NCBI GenBank assembly: GCA_041390025.1
Contig: JAWKQR010000010.1
Span: 1 to 64,000 of the forward strand
DNA length: 64,000 bases
Origin: JBFFMO01 sp041390025
GTDB lineage: Bacteria > Myxococcota_A > Bradymonadia > Bradymonadales > Bradymonadaceae
Direction of reading: 5' to 3'
Shown here: piece after piece, positions 18,380 through 27,135 of the stretch
Position numbering within the stretch: the first letter of the stretch is position 1
How the letters are laid out: each line of letters begins with the position of its first letter
Made by a program: the position numbers and the translations under genes
Notes under the pieces: model-generated
Databases searched by the model: none
What the model saw: only the letters and a program-made list of their open reading frames with translations
Told to the model about the DNA's origin: nothing

Positions 18380-18892
18380 ATGAAATTCGAGACCCACATT
18401 GAGCACAAGGTCCTGATCGTTCGGGCGTCCAAAGCAGGGCGGTTCGAACAGGCCGCAGCGCGCACGCTGACGATCCTTCCTTGGAGTGTTGGCATCACGG
18501 TCATCTTCTTTGCGATCGAATGGACCGGAGGCATGATCACGCAAACGGCCCAGCCGTCGTGGGTTTACGGCTTTCTGGGGGTCACGCTTGGCGTGCTTGT
18601 CGCGCTGATCTTTGGGATATCGCGTGGGTTACGCAACGACTTGTGGGCATTTGATCTCCAAGACAACGTCGTGGCCTGGGAATCGAGGATGCCCTGGGGC
18701 CAGCTTCGCACGGTGCAGGTTCCCCTGGCGGAACTTCGGCGGATTGAGCGTGTCCGAAACGGGACCGCGGTCGAGATGGTCTTCGAGGGCGATCACCGTG
18801 AGGAACTCTGCCGCACGAAAGACGCGGAATCGATCGCGAAGGTGTACGACGCGCTGAAGCGTCATTTGGGAAAAGCGGTGGAATGGAGCTGA
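18380..18892 (+). CDS. Membrane protein with PH-like C-terminal domain
   Basis: The 170-residue product has two membrane spans (about residues 30-50 and 60-82, 'VYGFLGVTLGVLVALIFGI'). A cytoplasmic beta-rich tail follows ('LWAFDLQDNVVAWESRMPWG', 'VPLAELRRIERVRNG') and resembles bacterial PH or YcxB-like domains, ending in a helix. The ribosome site is weak. It precedes the giant TPR/HEAT gene by 37 bases and may be cotranscribed. I do not recognise a named family. Confidence 0.6.
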   Translation: MKFETHIEHKVLIVRASKAGRFEQAAARTLTILPWSVGITVIFFAIEWTGGMITQTAQPSWVYGFLGVTLGVLVALIFGISRGLRNDLWAFDLQDNVVAWESRMPWGQLRTVQVPLAELRRIERVRNGTAVEMVFEGDHREELCRTKDAESIAKVYDALKRHLGKAVEWS

Positions 18893-18929
18893 CGTGCCAA
18901 CGCGTTAAGCGAGCGTCAGGGAGAGAAAC

Positions 18930-21626
18930 ATGAGAACTCGTTCAATGCTCTTGGCCGCACTGATTGGCCTAGCCGCTCCATCAATGGCGCACGCTCAGGA
19001 TGATTGGGGCGTGTCGTCCGATCGTCAGCAGGAGATTGTGCGTCGGTACAAACAACTGCTGGAGCGAAACCCCACGGAGGGGTTGGCTTTCAACAAGTTG
19101 TTAGACTACGTGGGGAAAGGCAAAGGGCTCGACGCGCTCATTGAGGAGTATTCCGCGCGGGCAAAGAAGGCGCCTGACGATGCGAACATGCGCCTTATTC
19201 TGGGCCACCTGTATAAAGCGAAAGCCGAGTACGAGCTCGCGCTCGCGGAGTATGAAGTGGCGGTCAAACTTCAACCCGACAAACCGCTTGTGTGGCTTAG
19301 CCGCGGGTCCGTCCACCTGCTCCTGCAGCACGAGGCTGAGGCGACAGCGGACTTCGAGAAGGGGTTGAGTCTTGAGAAAGACAAATCCCAGAAACAAGAG
19401 ATTCTTCGGAGGCTTGCCGATCTTGCGTTCAATCAACGCGACTGGGAGTCGGCTCAGAAATACTACGATCAACTTGTCGATCTCGACCCGCGCAACGAGT
19501 ACCTCCGCATGGAGTATGCTCAGGTCCTGGTGCGCTACAAACGTTACGACAAGGCGGTCGAGCAGTACGAGGCGTTGCTGAAGTTGGCGGGCCGTGACGC
19601 CAAGGCGAAAGCGAACACGCTTCGCGACCTGGGCGACCTGTACGAGCAAATGGGCAAGGACGAAGAGGCCCTCAAGACCTACAACGAGGCCATGGCCCTC
19701 GTAAAAGCGGGAAACTGGCTGGAGAAGGAGCTTCGACAGCGCATTGTCGCGGTGTATCGGCGCACGGACCGGTTGGGCGAGCTCGTGGCGTCGTACGAGA
19801 AGAAGTGGCGCAGCCCCAACTACGATCAGGCCATGGAGCTTGGCGACTTGTTTGACGAGCTGGGCCAGGAGGATAAGGCGCTCAAATACTATAAAATCGC
19901 GTCCCAAAAGAGCGGTCGAAACGTCGATCCTCGCATGAAGATCATTCGGATCCTGGAGCGCGGCGGCAAGGACAAAGAGGTGATCGCGGCGTACAAAGAG
20001 ATTGTGCGCATTGCCCCTCAGGCATACCGATACCAGTTCGATCTGGTGCGGCTCCATTTTCGGCTGGGCAACCGCAAAGAGGCGGAATCACTGCTCAAAC
20101 AGATTGCATCACGATTTTCGCGCGACGCGGATGTGTGGGTGATGCTCGCCGACACCTACATGCGCTTTGAGATGCGCGACGACGCGCTCAAGGCCTACCA
20201 AAAACTCGTCAAAATGGACCCCAAGAATGACGCGTTCATTTTGGGGCTCGGCGAGTTCTATTTCCAAACGGGGGACCTCGATAAGGCGGTCGATGTGTGG
20301 GTCAAGCTGCTCGACAGTTCACTTGAACCCGCCGAGGCGTATGCCAAGCTCGGCCAAGTGCTCGCCGAACACGGGCTCATCGAGCGGGGCCTGAAGCACT
20401 ACGAGAAAGCCGTCGAGATCGCGCCCAAGGATTTGAACGTGCGTCGCGGCCTCGCGTTGGCTTACGAGAATGCGCGGCAGTGGCAGAAGGCCATCGACAC
20501 GTGGACGTTTGTCTTGGACAACGCCGACCAGCCATTTACCGCCAACGAGGCGCGCTCGCGTGTGATCAACATCTACCGTAAGCAAAACCGCTTGCGTTCG
20601 AAGATGCGCGACTTTCAGCAGGCGTTTGAAGCCCGGCCGCCGAGTATACAGGCAGGGTTCTTCTTGGCCGAGGCGTACGTCAAACTCGCCGAGTTTGACG
20701 AAGCCGAGCGGATATACAAACAACTGGCCAAACTGCCGAGCGGGGATTCCAACGACGTCGAGATCGACGCGTTGCTGTCGCTTGAGAAGCTCTACACCCA
20801 GACGAGCAATTACACCGCCGGTATTTCGGCCCTGCAGCGGCTTGCTGAGCTCATGCCGGCGCGTGCGCGCGAATATTACCATCGGATCGCAGAGCTCTCG
20901 CTCAAGGTCTACGAAGATGATCAGGCCGTGCAGTACGCCACTCTGGCGGTGCAAGCCAATCCAGACGACGCGGTCGCGCAAGCACGCTTGGGCGACATCT
21001 ACCTTAAGATGGGGAATCTTGAGAGCGCCGCTTCGCAGTACCGTGCGGCGGTGGATTTAGATCCGCGCGCGTTTGAGATCTGGATGAAGTTGGCGACGAT
21101 TCTTTCGGAGCTTGGTCAGTTTGACGAGGCTGAAAAGACGTACCGCACGATCGTCTCGAAGGCCGAGGATGAAGGTCTGATCATGGATGCCGGCCGACGT
21201 GCGCTCAATATGGCGGAGCTTGACGATCGTCTGCCGGAGCTTGAGACCGAGTTCTTCCCGCTCGTTTATCGCACCCCTACGAAGTCGGCATACCGAAAGC
21301 TCGTCCTCGAACTCTACGATCGCATGACCACACGCTGGGTGACTCAAGACCGCTACGGCGTGCAGTCCGAACGGGACCAAGCGGCCAACGAGTTGGCGTC
21401 GATTGGGCAGCGCGCGTTGCCGGTACTGGTCGACGCCCTGCAGAGCAACGATGTCAGTCAACGTGCAACGGCCGTACGGTTGCTTGGCGATGTGCGTCAG
21501 GGCAACGGCGCTGTCGCACTCGGACGCGTGGTTGAGGACCCGCAGGACCCCTGCGTGTCGTTGCAGCACTCGGGGTCGCGCAGCTTGGCGACGACCGCGC
21601 CGCGACGCCACTGTCGCGCGTGTTGA
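18930..21626 (+). CDS. Giant exported TPR protein, N-terminal part (frame broken near 21551)
   Basis: The product begins with a signal peptide (MRTRSMLLAALIGLAAPSMAHA) preceded by GGGAGAG. About 780 residues of consecutive TPR units follow ('ALAEYEVAVKLQPDKPLVWL', 'AASQYRAAVDLDPRAFEIWM'), then the first HEAT-like helices. After 'EDPQDP' the frame is lost. A single missing C in the CCCC run at 21548-21551 would restore the frame directly into the reading frame that continues to 22957. I therefore treat this and the next entry as one gene of about 1340 codons. Periplasmic TPR scaffolds of this kind organise envelope complexes in Myxococcota; the partner is unknown. Confidence 0.75.
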   Translation: MRTRSMLLAALIGLAAPSMAHAQDDWGVSSDRQQEIVRRYKQLLERNPTEGLAFNKLLDYVGKGKGLDALIEEYSARAKKAPDDANMRLILGHLYKAKAEYELALAEYEVAVKLQPDKPLVWLSRGSVHLLLQHEAEATADFEKGLSLEKDKSQKQEILRRLADLAFNQRDWESAQKYYDQLVDLDPRNEYLRMEYAQVLVRYKRYDKAVEQYEALLKLAGRDAKAKANTLRDLGDLYEQMGKDEEALKTYNEAMALVKAGNWLEKELRQRIVAVYRRTDRLGELVASYEKKWRSPNYDQAMELGDLFDELGQEDKALKYYKIASQKSGRNVDPRMKIIRILERGGKDKEVIAAYKEIVRIAPQAYRYQFDLVRLHFRLGNRKEAESLLKQIASRFSRDADVWVMLADTYMRFEMRDDALKAYQKLVKMDPKNDAFILGLGEFYFQTGDLDKAVDVWVKLLDSSLEPAEAYAKLGQVLAEHGLIERGLKHYEKAVEIAPKDLNVRRGLALAYENARQWQKAIDTWTFVLDNADQPFTANEARSRVINIYRKQNRLRSKMRDFQQAFEARPPSIQAGFFLAEAYVKLAEFDEAERIYKQLAKLPSGDSNDVEIDALLSLEKLYTQTSNYTAGISALQRLAELMPARAREYYHRIAELSLKVYEDDQAVQYATLAVQANPDDAVAQARLGDIYLKMGNLESAASQYRAAVDLDPRAFEIWMKLATILSELGQFDEAEKTYRTIVSKAEDEGLIMDAGRRALNMAELDDRLPELETEFFPLVYRTPTKSAYRKLVLELYDRMTTRWVTQDRYGVQSERDQAANELASIGQRALPVLVDALQSNDVSQRATAVRLLGDVRQGNGAVALGRVVEDPQDPCVSLQHSGSRSLATTAPRRHCRAC

Positions 21627-22957
21627 ACGACTCGGACCCGATGATCCGGGAGCTCGCAATCTGGGCGCTCGGCGGCGTGGGCGGCGACGTGGCCGTGAAG
21701 TCCCTCTCCGAAACGTTACAAAACGGTCAGTCGTGGCGTGAACAGGCACTGGCGGCGGTGAGCCTAGGCCGCATCGGGACGGATCGCGCCGTTGCACGCC
21801 TTCTACAGTTCCACAAGGACCTCGAAGGCACGCAATACGCGGACTACATCGAGGTGGCCGTCATCTGGGCGCTGGGACGCAGCGGCAACGCCCAGGCCGC
21901 GCCTGTATTGGCGCAGGCTCTTGCCCATACGTCGGACGACGTCGCGGCGGTGGCGGCCTGGGGACTGGCGCAAGTGTCGACCCCTGCCGCGATTGCGTCG
22001 CTTTTCGATGGCTACTGGGGCAGCGATCCTCGGATTCGTCAACGCGCAGCGCGTGGTCTGGTCCAAGCCGCGATTCCGGCGAGCTCGTTGCCGCGCGACC
22101 GCCGCCGCATCGATGAGATCCGCAAGGAGATCAAGCTCGTCAACGAGCGGGACAAAGTGTTCGATGTGGAGGGCATCCTTAAGGGACTGTCGCAAGCCGC
22201 TTCAGTCGTGACGGTTCCGCGGGACGCCTCAGCGTTCATCCGTAAGCACGCCGAGACCATTGCAGCGGCGGCCAAGCGGGCGGTCATCGCGCGGCCCGAA
22301 CGCGTGCTCTCGGACATCGTCAGTGCGGATGCACGGCTGCGGCTGGGGCACATTACCGGGGGCCGCGCGAACGACAACGAGGTTGAGGCGATGACGGCCA
22401 TTGCTCGGGAGTTGCTGGCCGAGGTGCGTCCCGTCGCGGCGAACAAAGGCCCCGCACAAACTACGGCGCTGACGTTCTTGGCGGCCGCCGGAGAACAGGC
22501 CGACGCTGCCGCGATCGCAACGTTGCTTGGCGACTCCGATCGTGAAGTGAGGGCCGCAGCGGCACTTGCGGCGGGATATGTGGGAGACAGCACCATGACC
22601 AAACCCTTGCGCACCGCGTTGGCGGATGACTGGTATGGCGTCAGGGCCAACGCTGCGGCGTCGCTTGGCATCTTGCTCAAGGGGTCCAAGGATACGGGCG
22701 CCACGACACAGCTTTTGCCCCTTTTGGACGAGGACTTCGGGTCGGTTCAAGTGGCAGCAGCGCAGGCGCTTGGGCGCATCGGTTCGCCCTCGGCGGTCCA
22801 GCCGCTCCAAGAGCGCCTTTTGAGTGCAACCGTGCCCACGATGGTGGCGTGTGTCTACGCGCTGCGCCAAATCGGTGGCCCCCAGGCTGACAGCGTTCTC
22901 GAACGCATGCAGCGTCACCCTGACCCGCGTGTTCGTGAGGCTGCGACCTCGAAGTGA
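21620..22957 (+). CDS. Giant TPR protein, C-terminal HEAT-repeat part
   Basis: This frame continues the gene starting at 18930 after a one-base shift; homology really begins near 21551 ('LRVVAALGVAQLGDDRAATP'). It encodes HEAT/PBS-lyase-like repeats such as 'LGDSDREVRAAAALAAGYVG' and 'DEDFGSVQVAAAQALGRIGS' for about 450 residues. HEAT repeats are helical protein-binding solenoids, so the full protein is a TPR solenoid joined to a HEAT solenoid. The short internal ATG at 21620 has no ribosome site and is unlikely to be a real start. Confidence 0.75.
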   Translation: MLNDSDPMIRELAIWALGGVGGDVAVKSLSETLQNGQSWREQALAAVSLGRIGTDRAVARLLQFHKDLEGTQYADYIEVAVIWALGRSGNAQAAPVLAQALAHTSDDVAAVAAWGLAQVSTPAAIASLFDGYWGSDPRIRQRAARGLVQAAIPASSLPRDRRRIDEIRKEIKLVNERDKVFDVEGILKGLSQAASVVTVPRDASAFIRKHAETIAAAAKRAVIARPERVLSDIVSADARLRLGHITGGRANDNEVEAMTAIARELLAEVRPVAANKGPAQTTALTFLAAAGEQADAAAIATLLGDSDREVRAAAALAAGYVGDSTMTKPLRTALADDWYGVRANAAASLGILLKGSKDTGATTQLLPLLDEDFGSVQVAAAQALGRIGSPSAVQPLQERLLSATVPTMVACVYALRQIGGPQADSVLERMQRHPDPRVREAATSK

Positions 22958-23021
22958 AGCTTGATCGCTTTGGGGTTCGCGCGTAACCTGCGCAAGATTA
23001 TTGCTCATCGGGGAGTCATCG

Positions 23022-23804
23022 ATGTCGACCGGTCGTGTATGTGGAGAGTGTGGAGCTGTGGTGCCCGATGGGCATCACTATTGCGGACGTTGCGGGGCGA
23101 GGTTCTCGGGAGAGGGCGGCGCGCGCGGCAACGAGACCATGTTCTTTGGCGCCATGCAGGCACCCGGGCGCGCCAAGCTTATCCTGATCAAAGGCGAGGG
23201 CCTCGAGGGGTTGAGCTACCACTTGAACGCCACGGAACACGTCGCCGGCCGCAAGCAAGGCGCAATCTTGTTCCCTGAAGACAACTACCTAAGCCCGCGG
23301 CACGCGACTTTCCTCTATCGCGAGAACGTGCTGTACCTGCGAGACGAGAACAGCCACAACGGCACTTACCTGCGTGTTCAGGAGCCTCGGGCGCTCAAAC
23401 ATGGCGATGAGGTGATGGTTGGCGAGCAATTGCTGCGCGTCGAGTTCCTCGACCTGCGTCGTGAGTACCCCATGCGCGAAGAGACGTTGATGTACATCTC
23501 GCCGCCTAAGGAGCACAAATTCCGGCTCGTTCAGATCATGCGTGGCGGGAAGCCGGGCAGCGCGTTCTGCTCGGTCAACAACGATGTGCTTGTGGGGCGC
23601 GAGGGGTGCGACATGAACTTCAGCGACGATCGGCACATCTCGCGTAAACACGCGCGCTTCACATGGAAAGACGACCACGTGGTTGTCCAAGACCACGAGT
23701 CGCGCAACGGCACGTTCGTGCGTATCAAACAGGAAGAGCGGCTGCGGCACGGTGACTATGTGGCCCTTGGCAGCGAGCTGATGCGCGTCGAGATCAACGT
23801 CTGA
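23022..23804 (+). CDS. Zinc-ribbon protein with two FHA domains
   Basis: The 260-residue protein opens with a double CxxC zinc ribbon (CGECGAVVPDGHHYCGRCG, Cys 7, 10, 21 and 24). Two forkhead-associated domains follow. The first (about residues 55-145) has 'GRKQG', 'LSPRHATF' and 'NSHNGTYL'; the second (about 175-258) has 'VGREGCDMNF', 'ISRKHARF' and 'ESRNGTFV'. The Arg/Ser/His and Asn-Gly-Thr residues needed for phosphothreonine binding are present in both. It should read Ser/Thr-kinase signalling in the cytoplasm, but no kinase is encoded nearby. GGGGAG lies 6 bases before the ATG at 23022. It is followed by a strong terminator. Confidence 0.85.
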   Translation: MSTGRVCGECGAVVPDGHHYCGRCGARFSGEGGARGNETMFFGAMQAPGRAKLILIKGEGLEGLSYHLNATEHVAGRKQGAILFPEDNYLSPRHATFLYRENVLYLRDENSHNGTYLRVQEPRALKHGDEVMVGEQLLRVEFLDLRREYPMREETLMYISPPKEHKFRLVQIMRGGKPGSAFCSVNNDVLVGREGCDMNFSDDRHISRKHARFTWKDDHVVVQDHESRNGTFVRIKQEERLRHGDYVALGSELMRVEINV

Positions 23805-23820
23805 AGTCGACAAAGAGAAC

Positions 23821-23850
23821 AAAAAAGGCGGCCAATGGCCGCCTTTTTTT
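23821..23850. terminator. Bidirectional rho-independent terminator
   Basis: AAAAAAGGCGGCC-AAT-GGCCGCCTTTTTTT forms a perfect 7-bp GC stem flanked by A and T runs. It separates the convergent FHA and cold-shock genes. Confidence 0.9.
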
Positions 23851-23866
23851 ATGGTGTCTGGTCGCG

Positions 23867-24085
23867 TTACGCCTCCAGCTCTTGGTCCCGTGTCACGTTT
23901 TCGGCGTGCAAGCCTTTGGCGCCGGTGCGCAGCTCAAAAAGAACTTCCTCACCTTGGCGAAGCGTCTTGAATCCGTCCCCTTGGATCTGGCTATAGTGCA
24001 CGAAGATATCGTCGTGCGCCTCATCGTGTGTAATGAAGCCAAAGCCCTTCGCGTTGTTGAACCACTTTACAAACCCCTTGATCAT
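23867..24085 (-). CDS. Cold-shock domain protein (CspA family)
   Basis: The 72-residue product is a single cold-shock domain. It carries the RNA-binding motifs KGFGFI (RNP1, residues 13-18) and DIFVHYS (RNP2, about 27-33), preceded by 'VKWFNNA'. Such proteins bind single-stranded RNA or DNA and melt RNA structure. GGGAGGAG lies 6 bases before the ATG at 24085; upstream in-frame starts would add a non-homologous tail. It has its own promoter, a structured leader of about 90 bases and a shared terminator. Confidence 0.95.
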   Translation of the reverse strand: MIKGFVKWFNNAKGFGFITHDEAHDDIFVHYSQIQGDGFKTLRQGEEVLFELRTGAKGLHAENVTRDQELEA

Positions 24086-24118
24086 ACTGCTCCTCCCGAG
24101 ACACAAATTGGTCAACGT

Positions 24119-24169
24119 TGCCCGAAACCGGGCAGTCGTCGCGCTCCCCGGCGCGACAGCACATGTGCT
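24119..24169 (-). promoter_or_regulatory. Hairpin-rich 5' leader of the cold-shock gene
   Basis: Three inverted repeats stand back to back in the predicted leader: a 12-bp perfect palindrome AGCACATGTGCT (24158-24169), a 7-bp stem GTCGCGC/GCGCGAC with a 6-base loop (24138-24157), and a 6-bp stem TGCCCG/CGGGCA with a 4-base loop (24119-24134). Structured leaders that respond to temperature are known for csp genes of other bacteria. Here the role is inferred from position. Confidence 0.5.
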
Positions 24170-24181
24170 CTGTCTACCCAC

Positions 24182-24212
24182 ATTATAAGAAACCCGGGAC
24201 CGGGCCGGTCAA
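24182..24212 (-). promoter_or_regulatory. Probable promoter of the cold-shock gene
   Basis: On the minus strand TTGACC (24212-24207) and a perfect TATAAT (24187-24182) are separated by 19 bases. Transcription would begin near 24175, about 90 bases before the start codon. The spacer is long, so the -35 assignment is uncertain. Confidence 0.55.
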
Positions 24213-24266
24213 GGGATTTTTGCTTTTATTTTCTGCGGTTAAAGTTCCAGCTAGGCTGAAACAACG

Positions 24267-25043
24267 TCAGGAGGGGTTTTCGAGCTTGGCGCGATACAGA
24301 CGTAGGTGACCGTTGGCGCGTTTGACGTACGGGCCATCGGGGTCCTTTTGGAGGTACGTCTCCATCGCGTTGATGGCCTCTTGCCAGCGTCCCAGGGCGG
24401 CAAGCACCCAACTTTTGTTGAAGTAGGCCTGAGCGAAGTTGGGAGCCATGGCGTTGGCTTGCTCGTACATCGCCAACGCATCCACGTATCGGTTTTGCGC
24501 TTGCAACACGAGCCCAAGGCCGTGCAACGCGCGCGGGTCATCGGGCGCGATCGATCGCACATAGTCGTAGGTGGCGGTGGCGTTGTCGTACTCAAACGAG
24601 AACAGGTACGCCGCCCCGAGGTTGATGAGCGTGTCGAGGTCCTTGGCGTCGCCGACCGCCAATGCCGCTCGGTAAGCGCGCGTGGCCTCGGAGTACATGC
24701 CGCGCTCTTGATAGATGTTGCCCAAGTTGAAATACACGATGCTCTCTTTGTCGCCGCCACGCCGAAACGCCTGTTCAATCTCGCCGAGCGCTTCGTTGAA
24801 CTTGGCGTCGCGTGAGTACGCGATGGCCATATTCATGTGGACATCCCAACGATCCGGGTCGCTTTTTGCAGACTGCTTGAAGTCTACAAGCGCTCCCGCG
24901 TAGTCTTGGGCGTCGAGTTTTTGGACCCCCTGAACGAAGTGCTCTTGCGAGACCATCCCGTTGGTCTTTCGGTCCGGCTTCTCGGGTGTGGAGGAGCACG
25001 CGGTGAGCGAAACGAGCGATACCATGATGAAGAAACGGTTCAC
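24267..25043 (-). CDS. TPR lipoprotein, PilF/PilW-like
   Basis: The 258-residue product starts at GTG 25043, with AAGGGA 5 bases upstream. It has a short signal peptide and lipobox (SLVSLTAC, Cys 16). About five TPR units follow ('SIVYFNLGNIYQERGMYSEA', 'ALHGLGLVLQAQNRYVDALA'). The size and order match PilF/PilW-type outer-membrane lipoproteins that help type IV pilus secretin assembly, but no pilus genes are close, so this is only a fold-level call. An ATG at 25025 would remove the basic N-terminus. Its 5' end overlaps the divergent gene at 25024. Confidence 0.65.
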   Translation of the reverse strand: MNRFFIMVSLVSLTACSSTPEKPDRKTNGMVSQEHFVQGVQKLDAQDYAGALVDFKQSAKSDPDRWDVHMNMAIAYSRDAKFNEALGEIEQAFRRGGDKESIVYFNLGNIYQERGMYSEATRAYRAALAVGDAKDLDTLINLGAAYLFSFEYDNATATYDYVRSIAPDDPRALHGLGLVLQAQNRYVDALAMYEQANAMAPNFAQAYFNKSWVLAALGRWQEAINAMETYLQKDPDGPYVKRANGHLRLYRAKLENPS

Positions 25044-25512
25044 TGAGAATCCCTTGGGTTCAACGACGTGGTGGCGACATTACTTCTGGTGTGGGTTGAT
25101 CGCAACCTTGAGCCTTGCGACGTCAGCCTGTGGCGCTTCGGGAAACGAGATCCGTCAGCGCCAGCTTGAGCAGATGGACGAAGAAGGTCCGGCGGAAATT
25201 CTATACCGATGCATCGTGGAGGAAATGGCATCGCGCGCGTGGCCGACGGCGCTGACCTCGGAGCGCAATCTGCTGGTCGCCGGGGAGTTTCGGGAGCTGG
25301 GACCACAGATCCGACAACGGGTGGTGGCCCGCGTGGTGCGCTTTCCAAACGGGGTCGCCCTAAACGTTCAGTTCGAGTACCAGAGGCTCGTCCGAGAAGG
25401 TGCTGCGTCGGCGTGGACCGACGCGACGGACGACTTGACCGTCCAAAAGGCGAGGGCGGACGAAGCTGAGTTTGGGTCGGCCGTCCAATCGCGTTTTGCC
25501 GCGAAGCAATAG
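25024..25512 (+). CDS. Small putative lipoprotein of unknown function
   Basis: The 162-residue product has a basic start (MMKKR), a hydrophobic stretch and a lipobox (LATSAC, Cys about 38). The rest is a helical, charged domain with no family I recognise. If the ATG at 25024 is used, the gene overlaps the divergent TPR lipoprotein head-to-head by about 20 bases. A TTG at 25054 would avoid the overlap but leave a shorter leader. It lies 9 bases upstream of the MYXO-CTERM gene, suggesting an operon. Confidence 0.55.
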   Translation: MMKKRFTENPLGSTTWWRHYFWCGLIATLSLATSACGASGNEIRQRQLEQMDEEGPAEILYRCIVEEMASRAWPTALTSERNLLVAGEFRELGPQIRQRVVARVVRFPNGVALNVQFEYQRLVREGAASAWTDATDDLTVQKARADEAEFGSAVQSRFAAKQ

Positions 25513-25521
25513 CGGGCTAGG

Positions 25522-27099
25522 ATGCGTTCAATGCACAGAATTTGGGCCATGGCGTTCGCCGCACTCCTCTTGCCGGCGAACGGATTTGCTCAATCTCCCA
25601 ATGCCGTTCAGGTGTTGTTTCACGGCGGGCAGTCGAGCCTTTATGGCATCGACCTGGTGGACGACGTCGCCGTTGAGCTTGGGCCCCGCGCAATCACCGT
25701 CGAGCCCGAAGCGTCGTTGGACATGAAGCTGTTGCCCGGGGGCGGTGTTCTGTTAGGGCAAGCGTCCGGCCGTGGTTTCGCGGTGTACGACGCGCAACAG
25801 GCGCTGGTGTCGCTCTTGGATCCCACGCGGCGCTACCGCGAGGTCAGCCGCGTGGCGGTGGCGAGTTATGCCGCGTTCGGCGTTCCCTCGCGCATGTTGA
25901 TTGGCGATTCGTTCTCGTCGGTTGTCACGATCCGGGACCTGCAGACCAATCAAACCGTGTGGTACCGCAGCATTTTGAACGGAAACTCGTTTGGTAAGGT
26001 CGCTGCGGTCGCCGCGCTGCCCGACAACCAAGCGCTGGTCGCCGCGCGATGGGACGATCTGGGCATCTCCGTCATCGATATCTTCGATGTGTCCGTCATC
26101 GGTGACCCGCTCGAAATCGCGTCGCAGGACTACGCTGCGGCCCCGTTTGATACTGTGGTCGTCCCCGAGATCGCCCAAATTCGCGACGTATTCGCGCGCC
26201 CCGACGGCACGCTCTTGGTCGGCACAGCGAGCCGCGTGGTTCTGCTGAGTCCCGACCGACAACTGTTGAAACAGCTGCCGCTTGCGATGTTTGGAGTCAG
26301 TGGCGAGGTGGCGTCGGTGCGCTGGACCGAGAGCGGCTTGGTTGCGTTTGCGACGTATGAGCCCGGTGCATGGACTCGCCCGAGCGAAAGTCATCGCATC
26401 CACTGGTGGGATCCCCAAACGGATGCCGTTTATTCGTCGGGGTCTCTGACCGCAGCGCCAGCAGCGATCGATGCGTGGGCAGGGCACGGTGGGACCGGGA
26501 CCGAGAACTTCCTCGCGGGCCTTGATGAACTCGCACTGGGCAACCTGAGCGACATCGAAGCGCAGGCCATCAGCCTGAATCAAACCACGTTTGTTCGTGG
26601 CGACGAGATTCGGGTGCGCGTGGTTGCGACGAACCGGGGGGCGTTTCCGGTACCCACGCAGGGTTTTCGTGTCGATGCCGCAAATCGACGTTGCGATGAG
26701 GCGGTTGATTTCACCGAAGACATCGGTCAGGGCACGCCGATTATCGTTTATCCAGCGGCAGTGCAGGAGTTCAACGCGGTGCGTGTCGTTGATTCGCGCA
26801 TTCCCCCCGGCGACTGGTGCGTCAGGGCGACGGTTTCGGATGAGAGCGGGGCGTTGCTGGAGTTATCACCACGTTTGGATGTGTTGGTCTTGGACCAAGG
26901 GACCATGGGTACACCTTTGGAGTCGACCCCTCTCGATTTCAATGAGGCGCCGGACATGGGGGACGACATGGCGGATATGGGCCCGCAGCGCGAACCAGGC
27001 AACGACGACGGCTGTGGATGCTCAAGCGCCAACGGCCTCGACGCGAGTGTGCTCGCGTTGTTCGGACTTGTCCTGATGACCTTGCGCCGGCGGCGCTGA
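25522..27099 (+). CDS. Exported protein with MYXO-CTERM-like sorting tail
   Basis: The 525-residue product has a signal peptide (MHRIWAMAFAALLLPANGFA region). The body (residues about 25-350) is strand-rich and could be a beta-propeller ('NALVAARWDDLGISVIDIFD'-type blades), followed by an Ig-like region near 355-455. The C-terminus has a DMG-rich linker, then GCGCSS, a hydrophobic helix and RRRR. That order matches MYXO-CTERM, in which the Cys is processed by myxosortase and the protein is surface-attached. Function is unknown. Confidence 0.75.
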   Translation: MRSMHRIWAMAFAALLLPANGFAQSPNAVQVLFHGGQSSLYGIDLVDDVAVELGPRAITVEPEASLDMKLLPGGGVLLGQASGRGFAVYDAQQALVSLLDPTRRYREVSRVAVASYAAFGVPSRMLIGDSFSSVVTIRDLQTNQTVWYRSILNGNSFGKVAAVAALPDNQALVAARWDDLGISVIDIFDVSVIGDPLEIASQDYAAAPFDTVVVPEIAQIRDVFARPDGTLLVGTASRVVLLSPDRQLLKQLPLAMFGVSGEVASVRWTESGLVAFATYEPGAWTRPSESHRIHWWDPQTDAVYSSGSLTAAPAAIDAWAGHGGTGTENFLAGLDELALGNLSDIEAQAISLNQTTFVRGDEIRVRVVATNRGAFPVPTQGFRVDAANRRCDEAVDFTEDIGQGTPIIVYPAAVQEFNAVRVVDSRIPPGDWCVRATVSDESGALLELSPRLDVLVLDQGTMGTPLESTPLDFNEAPDMGDDMADMGPQREPGNDDGCGCSSANGLDASVLALFGLVLMTLRRRR

Positions 27100-27135
27100 A
27101 GGTGCATCTTCTGCCCACTCCAACGAGGATTTACC

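Noticed and set aside
24267..25043. Naming the TPR lipoprotein pilF/pilW.
   Set aside because: No type IV pilus genes are near, and TPR similarity alone is too general.
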